From Flavobacteriales bacterium (GTDB lineage Bacteria > Bacteroidota > Bacteroidia > UBA10329): DNA of 64,000 bases. Below are positions 26,349 through 34,224 of this stretch, one piece after another. A model generated the notes under the pieces. It saw nothing but the letters and a program-made list of their open reading frames with translations. It ran no database searches and was not told the origin of the DNA. The stretch spans positions 1-64,000 of the forward strand of contig WGMW01000039.1 of NCBI GenBank assembly GCA_016124845.1. Reading direction: 5' to 3'. Position numbers and translations under genes: made by a program. Position 1 is the stretch's first letter. Each line of letters opens with the position of its first letter.

Positions 26349-27221
26349 TCATTTCGCTCCTCTTCGTTTAAACAGGTTCAACAACGGTTTCACATACGAA
26401 TGATCGGTTCGAATCTCCGCCATATCAACACCCGCACGCATCAAAGTTTCCTTCAATTGAGCTTCAAATTTGAGCGATGAAGCTTTCAGTTTTGTGCGTG
26501 TCTCGTGGTTCGAAGTATCGAGCCAGATGACCTCGCCCGTTTCCGCATCGGTAATTGGCAAAAGCCCCACATTCGGAACTTCCTGCTCCAACTGATCGAA
26601 AATGCGAATGGCCACAAGGTCATGTTTCTTGTTCGCCAACTTCAATGCGTCCGAATAATCCTTGTCCATGAAATCGGTGAGCAGAAAGGCAATGCTTCGC
26701 TTCTTGACCACATTGGTGAGGTAACGCAATGCTTCGCTCAAGTTGGTGCCTTTGCTTTCTGGCTGGAAGTCGATCAACTCACGGATAATGCGCAGAATGT
26801 GACTCTTTCCCTTTTTGGGCGGAATGAACTTCTCGATCTTATCACTGAAGAAAATGATACCGACCTTATCGTTATTCTGAATGGCCGAGAACGAAAGAAC
26901 CGCACATATTTCGGTCATCAGTTGACGCTTCAACATCACTTTCGAACCGAAATTGCCCGAGCCGCTCACATCGACCAAAAGCATCACCGTTAATTCACGC
27001 TCTTCTTCAAATACTTTTACGTAAGGCACTCCACTCCTGGCAGTTACGTTCCAGTCAATGGTCCGTACATCATCGCCCATCTGGTATTCACGAACCTCCG
27101 AAAACGCCATACCACGACCTTTAAAAGCCGAGTGATACTGCCCCGAAAAGATCTGATTGCTCAGACCACGGGTCTTGATCTCGATCTTACGTACGCGTTT
27201 TAAAAGCTCTGACGTTTCCAT
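26349..27221 (-). CDS. DUF58 (VWA-like) protein of the MoxR/Bat operon, 290 aa
   Basis: The DUF58 signature GRGMAFSEVREYQMGDDVRTIDW (about 36-58) is followed by ARSGVPYVKVFEEERE and a VWA-like core with MLLVDVSGSG (about 79-88) and FLLTDFMD. It has no signal peptide, so it is cytoplasmic. In MoxR operons DUF58 proteins sit between the AAA+ ATPase and membrane VWA proteins and are believed to link them. The start ATG 27221 is clear. The 149-base gap to moxR holds two CTCCCC-type repeats. Confidence 0.9.
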   Translation of the reverse strand: METSELLKRVRKIEIKTRGLSNQIFSGQYHSAFKGRGMAFSEVREYQMGDDVRTIDWNVTARSGVPYVKVFEEERELTVMLLVDVSGSGNFGSKVMLKRQLMTEICAVLSFSAIQNNDKVGIIFFSDKIEKFIPPKKGKSHILRIIRELIDFQPESKGTNLSEALRYLTNVVKKRSIAFLLTDFMDKDYSDALKLANKKHDLVAIRIFDQLEQEVPNVGLLPITDAETGEVIWLDTSNHETRTKLKASSLKFEAQLKETLMRAGVDMAEIRTDHSYVKPLLNLFKRRGAK

Positions 27222-27226
27222 TAGCT

Positions 27227-27254
27227 GCCCCTCCTAACCTCCCCAAGAGGGAGG
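27227..27254. repeat. CTCCCC-type dispersed repeat, copy B
   Basis: GCCCCTCCTAACCTCCCC followed by AAGAGGGAGG can fold back on itself. It lies just upstream of the DUF58 start codon, in the moxR-DUF58 gap. Confidence 0.6.
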
Positions 27255-27341
27255 AATGGCACTCGAAAGCCATTGTTGATTGAATTATCTTCTTTACTCG
27301 TTAACATCACGGAACTTCAATAGACCCAAGCCATCAACCAA

Positions 27342-27370
27342 AGCCTCCCCTTTGGGAAGGTTGGTGGGGC
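27342..27370. repeat. CTCCCC-type dispersed repeat, copy C
   Basis: AGCCTCCCCTTTGGGAAGG followed by TTGGTGGGGCT forms an inverted repeat ending at the moxR stop. It is the same family as 23209 and 27227, with the order of short words rearranged. It may act as an mRNA-stabilising hairpin at the moxR 3' end. Confidence 0.55.
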
Positions 27371-28369
27371 TCAAGGCACCTCAACCGTATTCAGAATATC
27401 GGCAATGATCTCTTCGGAAGTGATGTTCTCCGCTTCGGCCTCGTATGTAAGCCCAATGCGGTGGCGAAGCACATCATTGCATACCGCACGCACATCCTCT
27501 GGAATCACGTAGCCTCTTCGCTTGATGAAAGCAAACGCTTTCGCAGCCTTTGCCAAGGCGATACTTGCCCGTGGCGAACCTCCGAAACTGATAAGGTCTT
27601 TCAGTTTGCCAAGATTGTAGTCTTCTGGCTTACGCGATGCGAAAACGATATCCACGATATACTTCTCGATCTTCTCATCCATATACACCTGACGGACCAC
27701 ATCACGCGCCTTGATAATATCGTCTGGATGCAGAATGGCGTTCGCCTTCGGGAATTCGCCCGCCACATTCTGACGGATGATCAATGTTTCCTCATCCTTC
27801 TTTGGGTAGGTGATCACCACCTTCAGCATAAAACGGTCAACCTGCGCCTCGGGCAGTGGGTACGTTCCCTCCTGCTCCACCGGGTTCTGTGTGGCCATCA
27901 CCAAAAACGGTTCTTCCAATTTGAAGGTCGTATCGCCAATGGTCACCTGTTTCTCCTGCATGGCTTCGAGCAGCGCACTCTGAACCTTTGCAGGAGCACG
28001 GTTGATCTCATCCGCCAGAATGAAATTGGAGAACAATGGTCCTTTGCGGACATCGAATCCTCCCGTTTTCTGGTTGTAGATCATGGTTCCCACGAGGTCT
28101 GCCGGCAGCAGGTCGGGTGTGAACTGAATACGGCTGAAACCCGCATTGATGGTGGAGGCCAGCGTATTGATGGCCAGTGTCTTTGCCAATCCCGGAACTC
28201 CTTCCAGTAGGATGTGGCCTTTGCTTAACAGACCGATCAGGAGGCTTTCAACCATGTGGCTCTGTCCAACGATCACCTTGTTCATTTCCATGGTGACCAA
28301 GTTGACAAAGGCACTCTCCTTCTCGATCATCTCATTGATCTGCTTAATGTCTGTCATGCCTGAATTCAT
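27371..28369 (-). CDS. moxR: MoxR-family AAA+ ATPase, 332 aa
   Basis: Walker A is GVPGLAKT (about 57-64) and Walker B FILADEINRAP, then LLEAMQEKQVTIGD with sensor 1 ATQNPVEQEGTYPLPEAQ and the C-terminal lid (GASPRASIALAKAAKAFA). This is the standard MoxR subfamily length and layout, cytoplasmic. MoxR ATPases remodel or activate partner VWA proteins; here the partners are the DUF58 and Bat proteins encoded directly downstream. It is the first gene of the operon, with a consensus promoter ending 11 bases before the ATG. Confidence 0.93.
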   Translation of the reverse strand: MNSGMTDIKQINEMIEKESAFVNLVTMEMNKVIVGQSHMVESLLIGLLSKGHILLEGVPGLAKTLAINTLASTINAGFSRIQFTPDLLPADLVGTMIYNQKTGGFDVRKGPLFSNFILADEINRAPAKVQSALLEAMQEKQVTIGDTTFKLEEPFLVMATQNPVEQEGTYPLPEAQVDRFMLKVVITYPKKDEETLIIRQNVAGEFPKANAILHPDDIIKARDVVRQVYMDEKIEKYIVDIVFASRKPEDYNLGKLKDLISFGGSPRASIALAKAAKAFAFIKRRGYVIPEDVRAVCNDVLRHRIGLTYEAEAENITSEEIIADILNTVEVP

Positions 28370-28379
28370 TTGGTTGGGG

Positions 28380-28409
28380 CAAAAATAGAACTGTCACTTT
28401 CCTACCAAA
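28380..28409 (-). promoter_or_regulatory. Promoter of the moxR-bat operon
   Basis: On the minus strand TTTG (28409-28406) is followed by 18 bases and TATTTTTG (28387-28380), an exact -7 consensus. The ATG of moxR is 11 bases further, so the mRNA leader would be only about 5 bases long. Confidence 0.65.
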
Positions 28410-28456
28410 CAATGATGTGTCTTAATTGGTGTGAACAAGCCGTTAAAAAGTGTTAA

Positions 28457-28474
28457 GCGAGTTGATGAACTCGC
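28457..28474 (-). terminator. Hairpin after the 45-residue gene
   Basis: GCGAGTT (28457-28463) and AACTCGC (28468-28474) form a 7-bp stem with loop GATG. On the minus strand it is followed by TTAACACTTTTT. It lies 37 bases beyond the stop of the small gene at 28511-28648. Confidence 0.5.
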
Positions 28475-28510
28475 TCAGACCAAATGAAAAGACATGATTT
28501 CGAACCCCAC

Positions 28511-28648
28511 TCAGTAGTTGTCGCGGGTACCGCCATGCCCTCCGGCAACGATGCTCAAGATCTTCAGATTCAAGTAGATGAAACGGAAAAACTGCAGAAT
28601 CGGGTTCTGCATCTGCCTGTGCTGTGCTTTGGTGATCTTCTGTGCCAT
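28511..28648 (-). CDS. Conserved-looking small basic protein, 45 aa
   Basis: An ATG at 28648 opens a 45-codon frame: MAQKITKAQHRQMQNPILQF, then FRFIYLNLKIL and the ending SIVAGGHGGTRDNY. It is strongly basic at the N-terminus, hydrophobic/aromatic in the middle, and ends in a Gly/His-rich tail, with no lipobox. I have a recollection of similarly short Bacteroidetes proteins with QNP...FxRFIxLNxKIxxIVAGGHGGTR, so this is probably a real family member. A terminator-like hairpin follows. It is too short for standard gene callers. The function is unknown; membrane-surface or nucleic-acid association are both possible. Confidence 0.65.
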   Translation of the reverse strand: MAQKITKAQHRQMQNPILQFFRFIYLNLKILSIVAGGHGGTRDNY

Positions 28649-29154
28649 GGTTCAGTATTTATTCCGGGATAAGCCACCAGAATGGTCTCATCTTGGCCAT
28701 ATTATAGAAATGGGCAGTGAAACGATAATTAATGGAATGGTAGGTCAAAGCCAAAGGCAAGCCAACGGAAACGGCAAGATCAACTTTGCGAACTGCCCCA
28801 AAGGCTGGGGCGCCTACTCCGATGTGGTCACCGTTCTGGTGATCTGAGCAACCCAAACAGGGCTGATAGGTTCCAATATTGGAGCCAAGGGTGTTCAACC
28901 ACAGCCCTGCGCCCCGCTCTCTGCTGTTGTGGAGGGCGGGTTTTTCTTTTGTCAGTAGGGTGTTGCAAGTATGGGAGATTGTTGGTAGTATTGGGTAACC
29001 AAAAACCGATTGGCGCAACCCCGTTATTACGTTTAGCACTACCCAAGGTCGGGCTAAAACAACTTTTTAGGTACAGGCAAAGCTTGCTAAAGGTAACTGG
29101 GTGCGTTTAGCCAATAGTTGAGTTGTTTCACGTTAAAAAAACATAGAACTATAT
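28649..29154. other. Intergenic stretch with plus-strand terminator and TTTAGC inverted repeats
   Basis: No convincing gene is present. A short plus-strand frame ending at 28847 (NGNGKINFANCPKGWGAYSD) may be a decayed gene end. A strong plus-strand terminator follows at 28913. From 29031 to 29112 the words GTTTAGC, GCTAAAAC, GCTAAA and GTTTAGCC alternate in inverted orientation and can fold into nested stems just before the AT-rich DUF262-HEPN pair. They may mark the left boundary of that insert. Confidence 0.4.
28913..28945 (+). terminator. Intrinsic terminator, plus strand
   Basis: CCCGCTCT (28913-28920) pairs with AGGGCGGG (28933-28940) across a 12-base loop, followed by TTTTTCTTTT. It has no recognisable gene upstream on this strand. 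Confidence 0.55.
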
Positions 29155-30285
29155 ATGGAACAAGAACACATAGAAGAGATTAAAGAAGAGATAAATGACT
29201 CATACTCAAATGACGATTTATACAACATAAATTCTTGGGGAGCTGACTTATCCTTCAGAGAATTAATTACAATGTATGATGAGGACGAACTCTTAAAACC
29301 TGAACTTCAAAGGTATTATGTGTGGGACAAACCTGAGGCAAGTCGATTTATTGAATCCATTCTTTTAGGTCTTCCGGTACCAAGTATTTTTCTAGCCAAC
29401 ACAAATGATGATAAGAAGCTAATTATTGATGGCTATCAAAGAATCATGACGGTGTTCGACTATGTCAAAAAAGGGGTATGGCGAAAAGACGGAAAAACCT
29501 TCAAACTATCGAACACGGATAGAATCAATGAACGCTACAGAGGTAAGGCGTTCTCTGAATTGCCAGAACAAGACCAAAGACGAATAAGAAGCACTACGAT
29601 ACACGCTATCGTATTCGAGCAAAAAGCACCCAATGACAATGACACAAGTTTGTATCAAGTTTTTGAACGAATAAATACTGGAGGAAGAGCATTAATGCCT
29701 CAAGAAATAAGAAACTGTGTGAATCAAGGAGGCTTTAATGATTTACTATTTGAACTAAATGAAAATCCTAATTGGAGAACTCTCTTTGGTAAAAATGATG
29801 TTGACCCAAGAATGAGAGATATGGAGTTCATTCTTAGATTCTTGGCTTTAGATACTGATTATGTAAAGGATAATGAATCCTCGAACATTTCCTTGAAGAA
29901 ATACTTAAATGAATTTATGGGAAATAGCAATTCTCAAAATCCAGAAATTATTGAGGAGCGTAGAGTGAAATTCAATTACGTAATGCAATTTGCTCTTGAC
30001 CACATTGGAGAAAATGCCTTTTACAACATTACAGGTGGTGATGAAACCAAAATCAGAAAGAGGTTTTATCCTACGATTTTTGATTCTATTTGTCCAGCAA
30101 TAGCAATTGCTCACAGACATTTTGGCGAAAATATACCTACTGAAAATCTAGAAGAAAAAAGACTTGCACTTTTAAAAGATGAGGATTATAAAACCTTCAT
30201 ATCAGAAGGCACCATGCAAATAGCACATATACATGGCAGAATAAACAAAGTACTCAATTACCTCTTTGGAATTAGCTATGAATAA
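29155..30285 (+). CDS. DUF262 (ParB/GmrSD N-like) protein, 376 aa
   Basis: The DUF262 core is clear: LKPELQRYYVWDKPEASRFI (48-67), then SILLGLPVPSIFLA and LIIDGYQRIMTVFDYV. The active-site loop reads DGYQR (92-96), where DGQQR is commoner. FERINTGGRALMPQEIRNCV follows (about 168-188), a signature of the family. The C-terminal DUF1524 (HNH) nuclease domain of full GmrSD enzymes is absent; the remainder is helical. DUF262 domains have a ParB-like nucleotide-processing fold and are frequent in defence islands. The gene is visibly AT-richer than its neighbours and overlaps the next gene by 8 bases, so the two form one unit, probably acquired horizontally. Confidence 0.85.
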   Translation: MEQEHIEEIKEEINDSYSNDDLYNINSWGADLSFRELITMYDEDELLKPELQRYYVWDKPEASRFIESILLGLPVPSIFLANTNDDKKLIIDGYQRIMTVFDYVKKGVWRKDGKTFKLSNTDRINERYRGKAFSELPEQDQRRIRSTTIHAIVFEQKAPNDNDTSLYQVFERINTGGRALMPQEIRNCVNQGGFNDLLFELNENPNWRTLFGKNDVDPRMRDMEFILRFLALDTDYVKDNESSNISLKKYLNEFMGNSNSQNPEIIEERRVKFNYVMQFALDHIGENAFYNITGGDETKIRKRFYPTIFDSICPAIAIAHRHFGENIPTENLEEKRLALLKDEDYKTFISEGTMQIAHIHGRINKVLNYLFGISYE

Positions 30286-30772
30286 TCAAAACGCACAAAG
30301 CAGTATTGATTCTTGCATAGAGGAACTTGATAGAATTGAGACCCTTATTGAGAATTTACTTGGTCATACCTCACCTATAATTCCATATCTAACCAAATAT
30401 GCAATTGTCCGTACTTGTGGAACTATTGAATATTGTTTCAAAACCATAATTGCTGACTTACATACTGGCAGTCCACAGGTTATGAACTATATCGATAGTA
30501 CAATCCGCAGTAGCTCTATGAACCCCAGTATTTCAAATATTTGCAGTACTCTCAAGAAATTTGATGACGACTGGAATAATTCGTTTACTGGTAAGATCAG
30601 AGACCATGAACACCCGCAACGTCTTCGGGATTCAATCGAATCACTAAATAGTGCCCGAAATTCTTTCGCACATGGAGGAACTTCCTCCTCTTCTTTTGAA
30701 AACGTAAGGAACTATTTTAATGATACCGTGATAATTATCGAAATGCTTGATGAAGTAGTTAATGAAGAATAA
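30278..30772 (+). CDS. HEPN-domain protein, probable RNase toxin-like partner, 164 aa
   Basis: ATG 30278 lies inside the end of the DUF262 gene. The product is all-helical with a first helix pair (SSIDSCIEELDRIETLIENL), a conserved-looking YAIVRTCGTIEYCFKTII, and R-x4-H near residues 127-132 (RNSFAHG), the catalytic motif of HEPN ribonucleases. The order and the AHGG ending resemble the RiboL-PSP-HEPN branch. HEPN proteins commonly act as toxins or abortive-infection RNases, with the partner gene controlling or targeting them. Cytoplasmic. Base composition matches the DUF262 gene and differs from the flanks. Confidence 0.78.
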   Translation: MNNQNAQSSIDSCIEELDRIETLIENLLGHTSPIIPYLTKYAIVRTCGTIEYCFKTIIADLHTGSPQVMNYIDSTIRSSSMNPSISNICSTLKKFDDDWNNSFTGKIRDHEHPQRLRDSIESLNSARNSFAHGGTSSSSFENVRNYFNDTVIIIEMLDEVVNEE

Positions 30773-30844
30773 AACAATTTCAATTAAAACCTCTAAGCAA
30801 TATCATGCGACCTGTGCATCGCCAAACCGCAAACGATCTTTTAA

Positions 30845-32932
30845 TCAATAATCCAATAACAATCGGATGGCGTCCCCTACCCGCTCCTTGCTTGGCACCA
30901 TGGTAGCCTCTAAGGTAGAGTTGAGCGGTATGGCAGGCACATCTTCTGAGCCCACCACTTTTACAGGGGCATCCAAGTATTCGAAACAGGTATCGGAGAT
31001 ACGGGCCGCAATGCTCTGTGCAAACGAGTTGGAAACGGGTTCTTCCGTTACCACCACACACTTGCCGTGCTTCTTCACGGTGCTGTAAATGAGTTCTTCA
31101 TCCAGCGGCTGTAGTGTACGCAGGTCTATCACCTCTACCTGCCCTTCAAAGAAATGCTTGGCAGCATTCATGCTCCAATACACCCCGCGGCCATAGGTGA
31201 TGACGCACACGCTTTCGCCTGCATCAATTTTTGCTTGGTCTGCTTCCAGCGCCACCCTTCCTTTCCCGAAGGGCAGCACGTAATCTTCGCTCGGTTCAAT
31301 GGTACGCGCGCCTTCCGTGCCTTTTATCTTACTCCAATACAGGCCTTTGTGCTCCAGCATCACCACTGGATTCGGGTCGTAATAGGCGGCTTTCATCAGT
31401 CCTTTCAGGTCGGCACCCGTACTCGGGTACGCCACCTTGATGCCTTTGATGTTGCACAGCACGCTCTCCACACTCGAAGAGTGATACGGGCCACCGCTGC
31501 CATACGCGCCAATAGGCACGCGCAGAATGCTGCTTACAGGCCATTTGCCGTTACTCAGGTAGCACGAGCGGCTCACCTCCGTGAACAGCTGGTTCAATCC
31601 TGGCCAGATGTAATCGGCAAACTGAACTTCCACAATGGGTTTCAGCCCTGCCGCACTCATCCCCACCGTAGAACCGATGATGAACGCTTCCTGAATAGGC
31701 GTGTTGAACACACGGTGGTCCCCGAACTTCTCGGCCAACGTGGCGGCCTCACGGAATACACCGCCCAATCTTCTGCCTACGTCCTGTCCGTAGAGCAGAC
31801 ATTCGGGGTGCTTTTCCATCAATTCGCGAATGGCGAAAAGGGCGCTGTCCACCATCACGGTAGGTTCCTTGCCCGCTGGGGCGCGTTCGCCTTTCTCTTC
31901 GGTTATCGGAGTCGGGGCGAAAACATGGGTGAACAGGTCTTCGGGTTTCGGGTCTTCAAAACCCAGTGCTTTCTCGTATTCGGCAGCTACGAATTCCGTT
32001 GCTTCCGATTCCATGGTCAGCAGTTCGGCTTCCGAAACATCGGCATCCAAAAGCTGCTTTCTGAGTATCGGGAACGGGTCCCGCTTGCTGTGTTCTTTCA
32101 GGTTTTCGTCCGTGCGGTAAAAGTCCATCCGAACCCCCGAAGTATGGTGGTTCAACAACGGCACTTTCGCATGAACCATGATCGGTCTTCGCTCCTTACG
32201 TATGGTGTTGAAAGCCTTTTCAATCGTAGTGAATGACTCAATAAAGTCACTTCCATTGATCGACAGTATTTCCAGCCCTTTGAATCCTTTACCGTATTCA
32301 TCCGCATCCATCACACGAATCTCTTCTGCACTGGCAGAAATGTCCCATTCGTTATCCTGAACCAGATACAGAATGGGCAGCTTTTTGAGCACCGCCATTT
32401 GTAGCGCTTCGGCTACTTCTCCTTCGGTAATGGCCGCATCGCCAATGGAACAGACCACCACGGGTTTCTCGTCCGTTTCAGCATCCATGTTCATCAACTC
32501 GCGGTACTGCACGCCCATGGCAATTCCTGTGGTCGGAATGGCCTGCATGCCCGTTGCCGAACTCTGATGCGGAATCTTCGGCATGTCGTCTCGCCTCAAG
32601 CTTGGATGGCTGTAGTACGTACGACCGCCTGAAAACGGGTCATCGCGCTTGGCCAACAATTGCAGCATCAGCTCATGCGGCTGCATACCGATGGAAAGCA
32701 AAATGCTGTCATCGCGGTAGTAAGGCGCCACAAAATCCTGAGGCTTCAGGTGCAATCCCAACGCAATCTGAATGGCCTCGTGACCTCTGGAAGTCGCGTG
32801 AACGTATTTGCTGGTCACACGCGCATTCGCCTCATACAAGGTGGTCATGGCCTTGGCGGTTGCCATCAGGCGGAAGGCTTTCTTCAGCGTTTCTGTTGAT
32901 ATGGAGGTTTTCTTTTTGGTCAAGGTTGACAT
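30845..32932 (-). CDS. Fused E1 alpha-beta 2-oxoacid dehydrogenase, 695 aa
   Basis: I start at ATG 32932 (MSTLTKKKTSIS); the longer frame adds 20 codons through an AT-rich repeat. The N-terminal half (about 1-340) is the E1-alpha TPP domain: ATSRGHEAIQIA, then CSIGDAAITEGEVAEALQMA with the matching Asn of the GDG-x-N metal/TPP motif in VQDNEWD. The C-terminal half (about 360-690) is E1-beta: LLYGQDVGRRLGGVFR, EAFIIGSTVGMSAAGLKPIVE and MLEHKGLYW. Such fusions act as the decarboxylating component of branched-chain or pyruvate-type dehydrogenase complexes. E2 and E3 are not in the window. Branched-chain 2-oxoacids are the likelier substrate. Confidence 0.88.
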   Translation of the reverse strand: MSTLTKKKTSISTETLKKAFRLMATAKAMTTLYEANARVTSKYVHATSRGHEAIQIALGLHLKPQDFVAPYYRDDSILLSIGMQPHELMLQLLAKRDDPFSGGRTYYSHPSLRRDDMPKIPHQSSATGMQAIPTTGIAMGVQYRELMNMDAETDEKPVVVCSIGDAAITEGEVAEALQMAVLKKLPILYLVQDNEWDISASAEEIRVMDADEYGKGFKGLEILSINGSDFIESFTTIEKAFNTIRKERRPIMVHAKVPLLNHHTSGVRMDFYRTDENLKEHSKRDPFPILRKQLLDADVSEAELLTMESEATEFVAAEYEKALGFEDPKPEDLFTHVFAPTPITEEKGERAPAGKEPTVMVDSALFAIRELMEKHPECLLYGQDVGRRLGGVFREAATLAEKFGDHRVFNTPIQEAFIIGSTVGMSAAGLKPIVEVQFADYIWPGLNQLFTEVSRSCYLSNGKWPVSSILRVPIGAYGSGGPYHSSSVESVLCNIKGIKVAYPSTGADLKGLMKAAYYDPNPVVMLEHKGLYWSKIKGTEGARTIEPSEDYVLPFGKGRVALEADQAKIDAGESVCVITYGRGVYWSMNAAKHFFEGQVEVIDLRTLQPLDEELIYSTVKKHGKCVVVTEEPVSNSFAQSIAARISDTCFEYLDAPVKVVGSEDVPAIPLNSTLEATMVPSKERVGDAIRLLLDY

Positions 32933-32935
32933 TTG

Positions 32936-33023
32936 GTTCAATTTGTCAATTAGCGAATAGCAAATGAGAAATGTGGTGACGCCTACCACCATCTGCTAAT
33001 TTGCTAATTATCTCATTAGCTAA
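32936..33023. repeat. AT-rich TTAGC/GCTAA repeat in an intergenic gap
   Basis: Words TTAGCGAATAGCAAAT, GCTAATTTGCTAATTA and CATTAGCTAATTA recur around a GTGGT/ACCAC hairpin. They fill the gap between the enoyl-CoA hydratase stop and the E1 start and read through in frame as a spurious N-terminal extension of E1. This kind of TTAGCTAATTTGC sequence is a common intergenic repeat in Bacteroidetes. Confidence 0.5.
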
Positions 33024-33806
33024 TTATCTCTCCCCCTTCTTAAACTTAGCAATCGCATTCCGCGTAAAGTCCGACAGCACCAAACGACCGCTCATTTCCG
33101 CACGTTCAGAAAGCAATTGTTCCCAATGCTCGGTTCCTTCCCAGAACACGCCTTTTAAAAGCGCCATTGCTTCTGGGTTGCTCTTGGATAGCTTATCGGC
33201 CAATTCATCAATGGCAGCATCCATTTCTTCAGCGGTTTCGTGAATGCTGGTGTACAGTCCTTTCTCTCTGGCCCACTCTGCCGAATACCACGTGGTGGCA
33301 TCAATGCTCATCTGACTGAAAGCCGAATTGCCGATCTTCTTCTCCACGGCTGGTCCAACCACAAACGGGCCGATGCCGATGGCCAATTCGCTGAGCTTCA
33401 CCGCTGCGTGTTTCGTTCCGAAAGTATAATCAGCTGCGGATGCCACACCTACTCCACCGCCAACGGCTTTTCCTTGTACTCTGCACAGCACAAACTTTGG
33501 TGCTTTACGAATGGCATTGATGACGCCCGCAAAACCAGAGAAAAATACCTTTCCCGTTTCGAGGTCATTGATTGAAACCAACTCATCGAATGAAGCACCT
33601 GCACAGAAGGCTTTCTCGCCTGCGCTTTTCAGCACGATCACCTTCACGTTTTGATCCTTGCCAGCATCCTCAATGGTCTGCGCCAATTTGCGCAACACCT
33701 TGCCTGGCAGTGAATTGCTAAGTGGATGAAAGAACTCAATGGTTGCAACACCACGTTCATCTACGGAGATGTCAACACCTCCCTGATCGATCACATTTTC
33801 ACTCAT
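33024..33806 (-). CDS. Enoyl-CoA hydratase/isomerase family protein, 260 aa
   Basis: ATG 33806 (MSENVIDQGG) is chosen over a TTG 14 codons earlier. The crotonase fold shows KAFCAGASFDEL (oxyanion loop 1, A/CAGAD-like), then GKAVGGGVGVASAADYTFG (oxyanion loop 2) and LSELAIGIGPFVVGPAV. The Glu normally used for hydration is not clearly placed, so it could be an isomerase or a methylglutaconyl-CoA-hydratase-like enzyme. It is probably cotranscribed with the E1 gene downstream; together they suggest branched-chain or fatty/aromatic acid catabolism. Confidence 0.85.
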   Translation of the reverse strand: MSENVIDQGGVDISVDERGVATIEFFHPLSNSLPGKVLRKLAQTIEDAGKDQNVKVIVLKSAGEKAFCAGASFDELVSINDLETGKVFFSGFAGVINAIRKAPKFVLCRVQGKAVGGGVGVASAADYTFGTKHAAVKLSELAIGIGPFVVGPAVEKKIGNSAFSQMSIDATTWYSAEWAREKGLYTSIHETAEEMDAAIDELADKLSKSNPEAMALLKGVFWEGTEHWEQLLSERAEMSGRLVLSDFTRNAIAKFKKGER

Positions 33807-33864
33807 GCTTTCAGATTTTGAAGCGACAAAACTAACAGGTTGAGGCAAAGAAGGGCTCTTGAAG

Positions 33865-34224
33865 CTACTGTCTGACCTCTACCTCCTCAAGAACTGCGGG
33901 TTGCCCCATTTGGCAATCGCCTTGTGCTATTCTCGAATAGTGGAATTCAAATTCAATCTTCAATCCGTTCTTCTTGTAAGCATCATCCAACTGAACCGGA
34001 ATGAGGTACTTGTCTTCCACTCCATCGTTGTAAACGATCAGCCACGGACAACCGTCTTTTTCAAACTCATTGGTGATGATACCAACATATTCGTCTTCTT
34101 CCGATTCATTGTCCAGTTTAACGCTCGGCTTCTTCATCACACATCCGAAATGTGACGAAATGAACAGCGCACTTATGACCGTCATAAGTGCGCTGTGAAA
34201 CGTACGTTGACCGAACCTCATCAA
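33865..34224 (-). CDS. Small putative secreted or lipid-anchored protein, 119 aa
   Basis: The N-terminus (MMRFGQRTFH, then SALMTVISALFISS and a Cys at residue 28) reads as a signal peptide. The residues before the Cys (HFG) fit a lipobox poorly, so anchoring is uncertain. The mature part (about 90 aa) is acidic, with DEYVGIITNEFEKDGCPWLIVY and a C-terminal strand-rich part. No family is recognised. The hydrophobic core is encoded by a perfect 33-base palindrome (34164-34196) that also sits where a terminator of the upstream gene would be, so the start may instead be ATG 34185. The first codons overlap the stop of the upstream T9SS gene. Confidence 0.55.
   Translation of the reverse strand: MMRFGQRTFHSALMTVISALFISSHFGCVMKKPSVKLDNESEEDEYVGIITNEFEKDGCPWLIVYNDGVEDKYLIPVQLDDAYKKNGLKIEFEFHYSRIAQGDCQMGQPAVLEEVEVRQ
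34164..34196. repeat. Perfect 33-base palindrome within a signal-peptide coding region
   Basis: ACAGCGCACTTATGAC (34164-34179) and GTCATAAGTGCGCTGT (34181-34196) are perfect 16-bp arms around one base. It begins 25 bases beyond the stop of the 1089-residue T9SS gene on the same strand, the position of a terminator, though no strong T-run follows. Confidence 0.75.

Noticed and set aside
28649-28860. Functional plus-strand gene ending at 28847
   Set aside because: Only its last about 30 codons look protein-like; no start or homologous domain is visible upstream.
28659-29039. 126-codon minus-strand frame upstream of the small gene
   Set aside because: Its composition is irregular, it reads through a plus-strand terminator, and it shows no recognisable motif.
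29031-29112. Integron attC site before the DUF262 gene
   Set aside because: The inverted repeats lack the GTTRRRY core and the paired L/R boxes in the right order, and no integrase is present.
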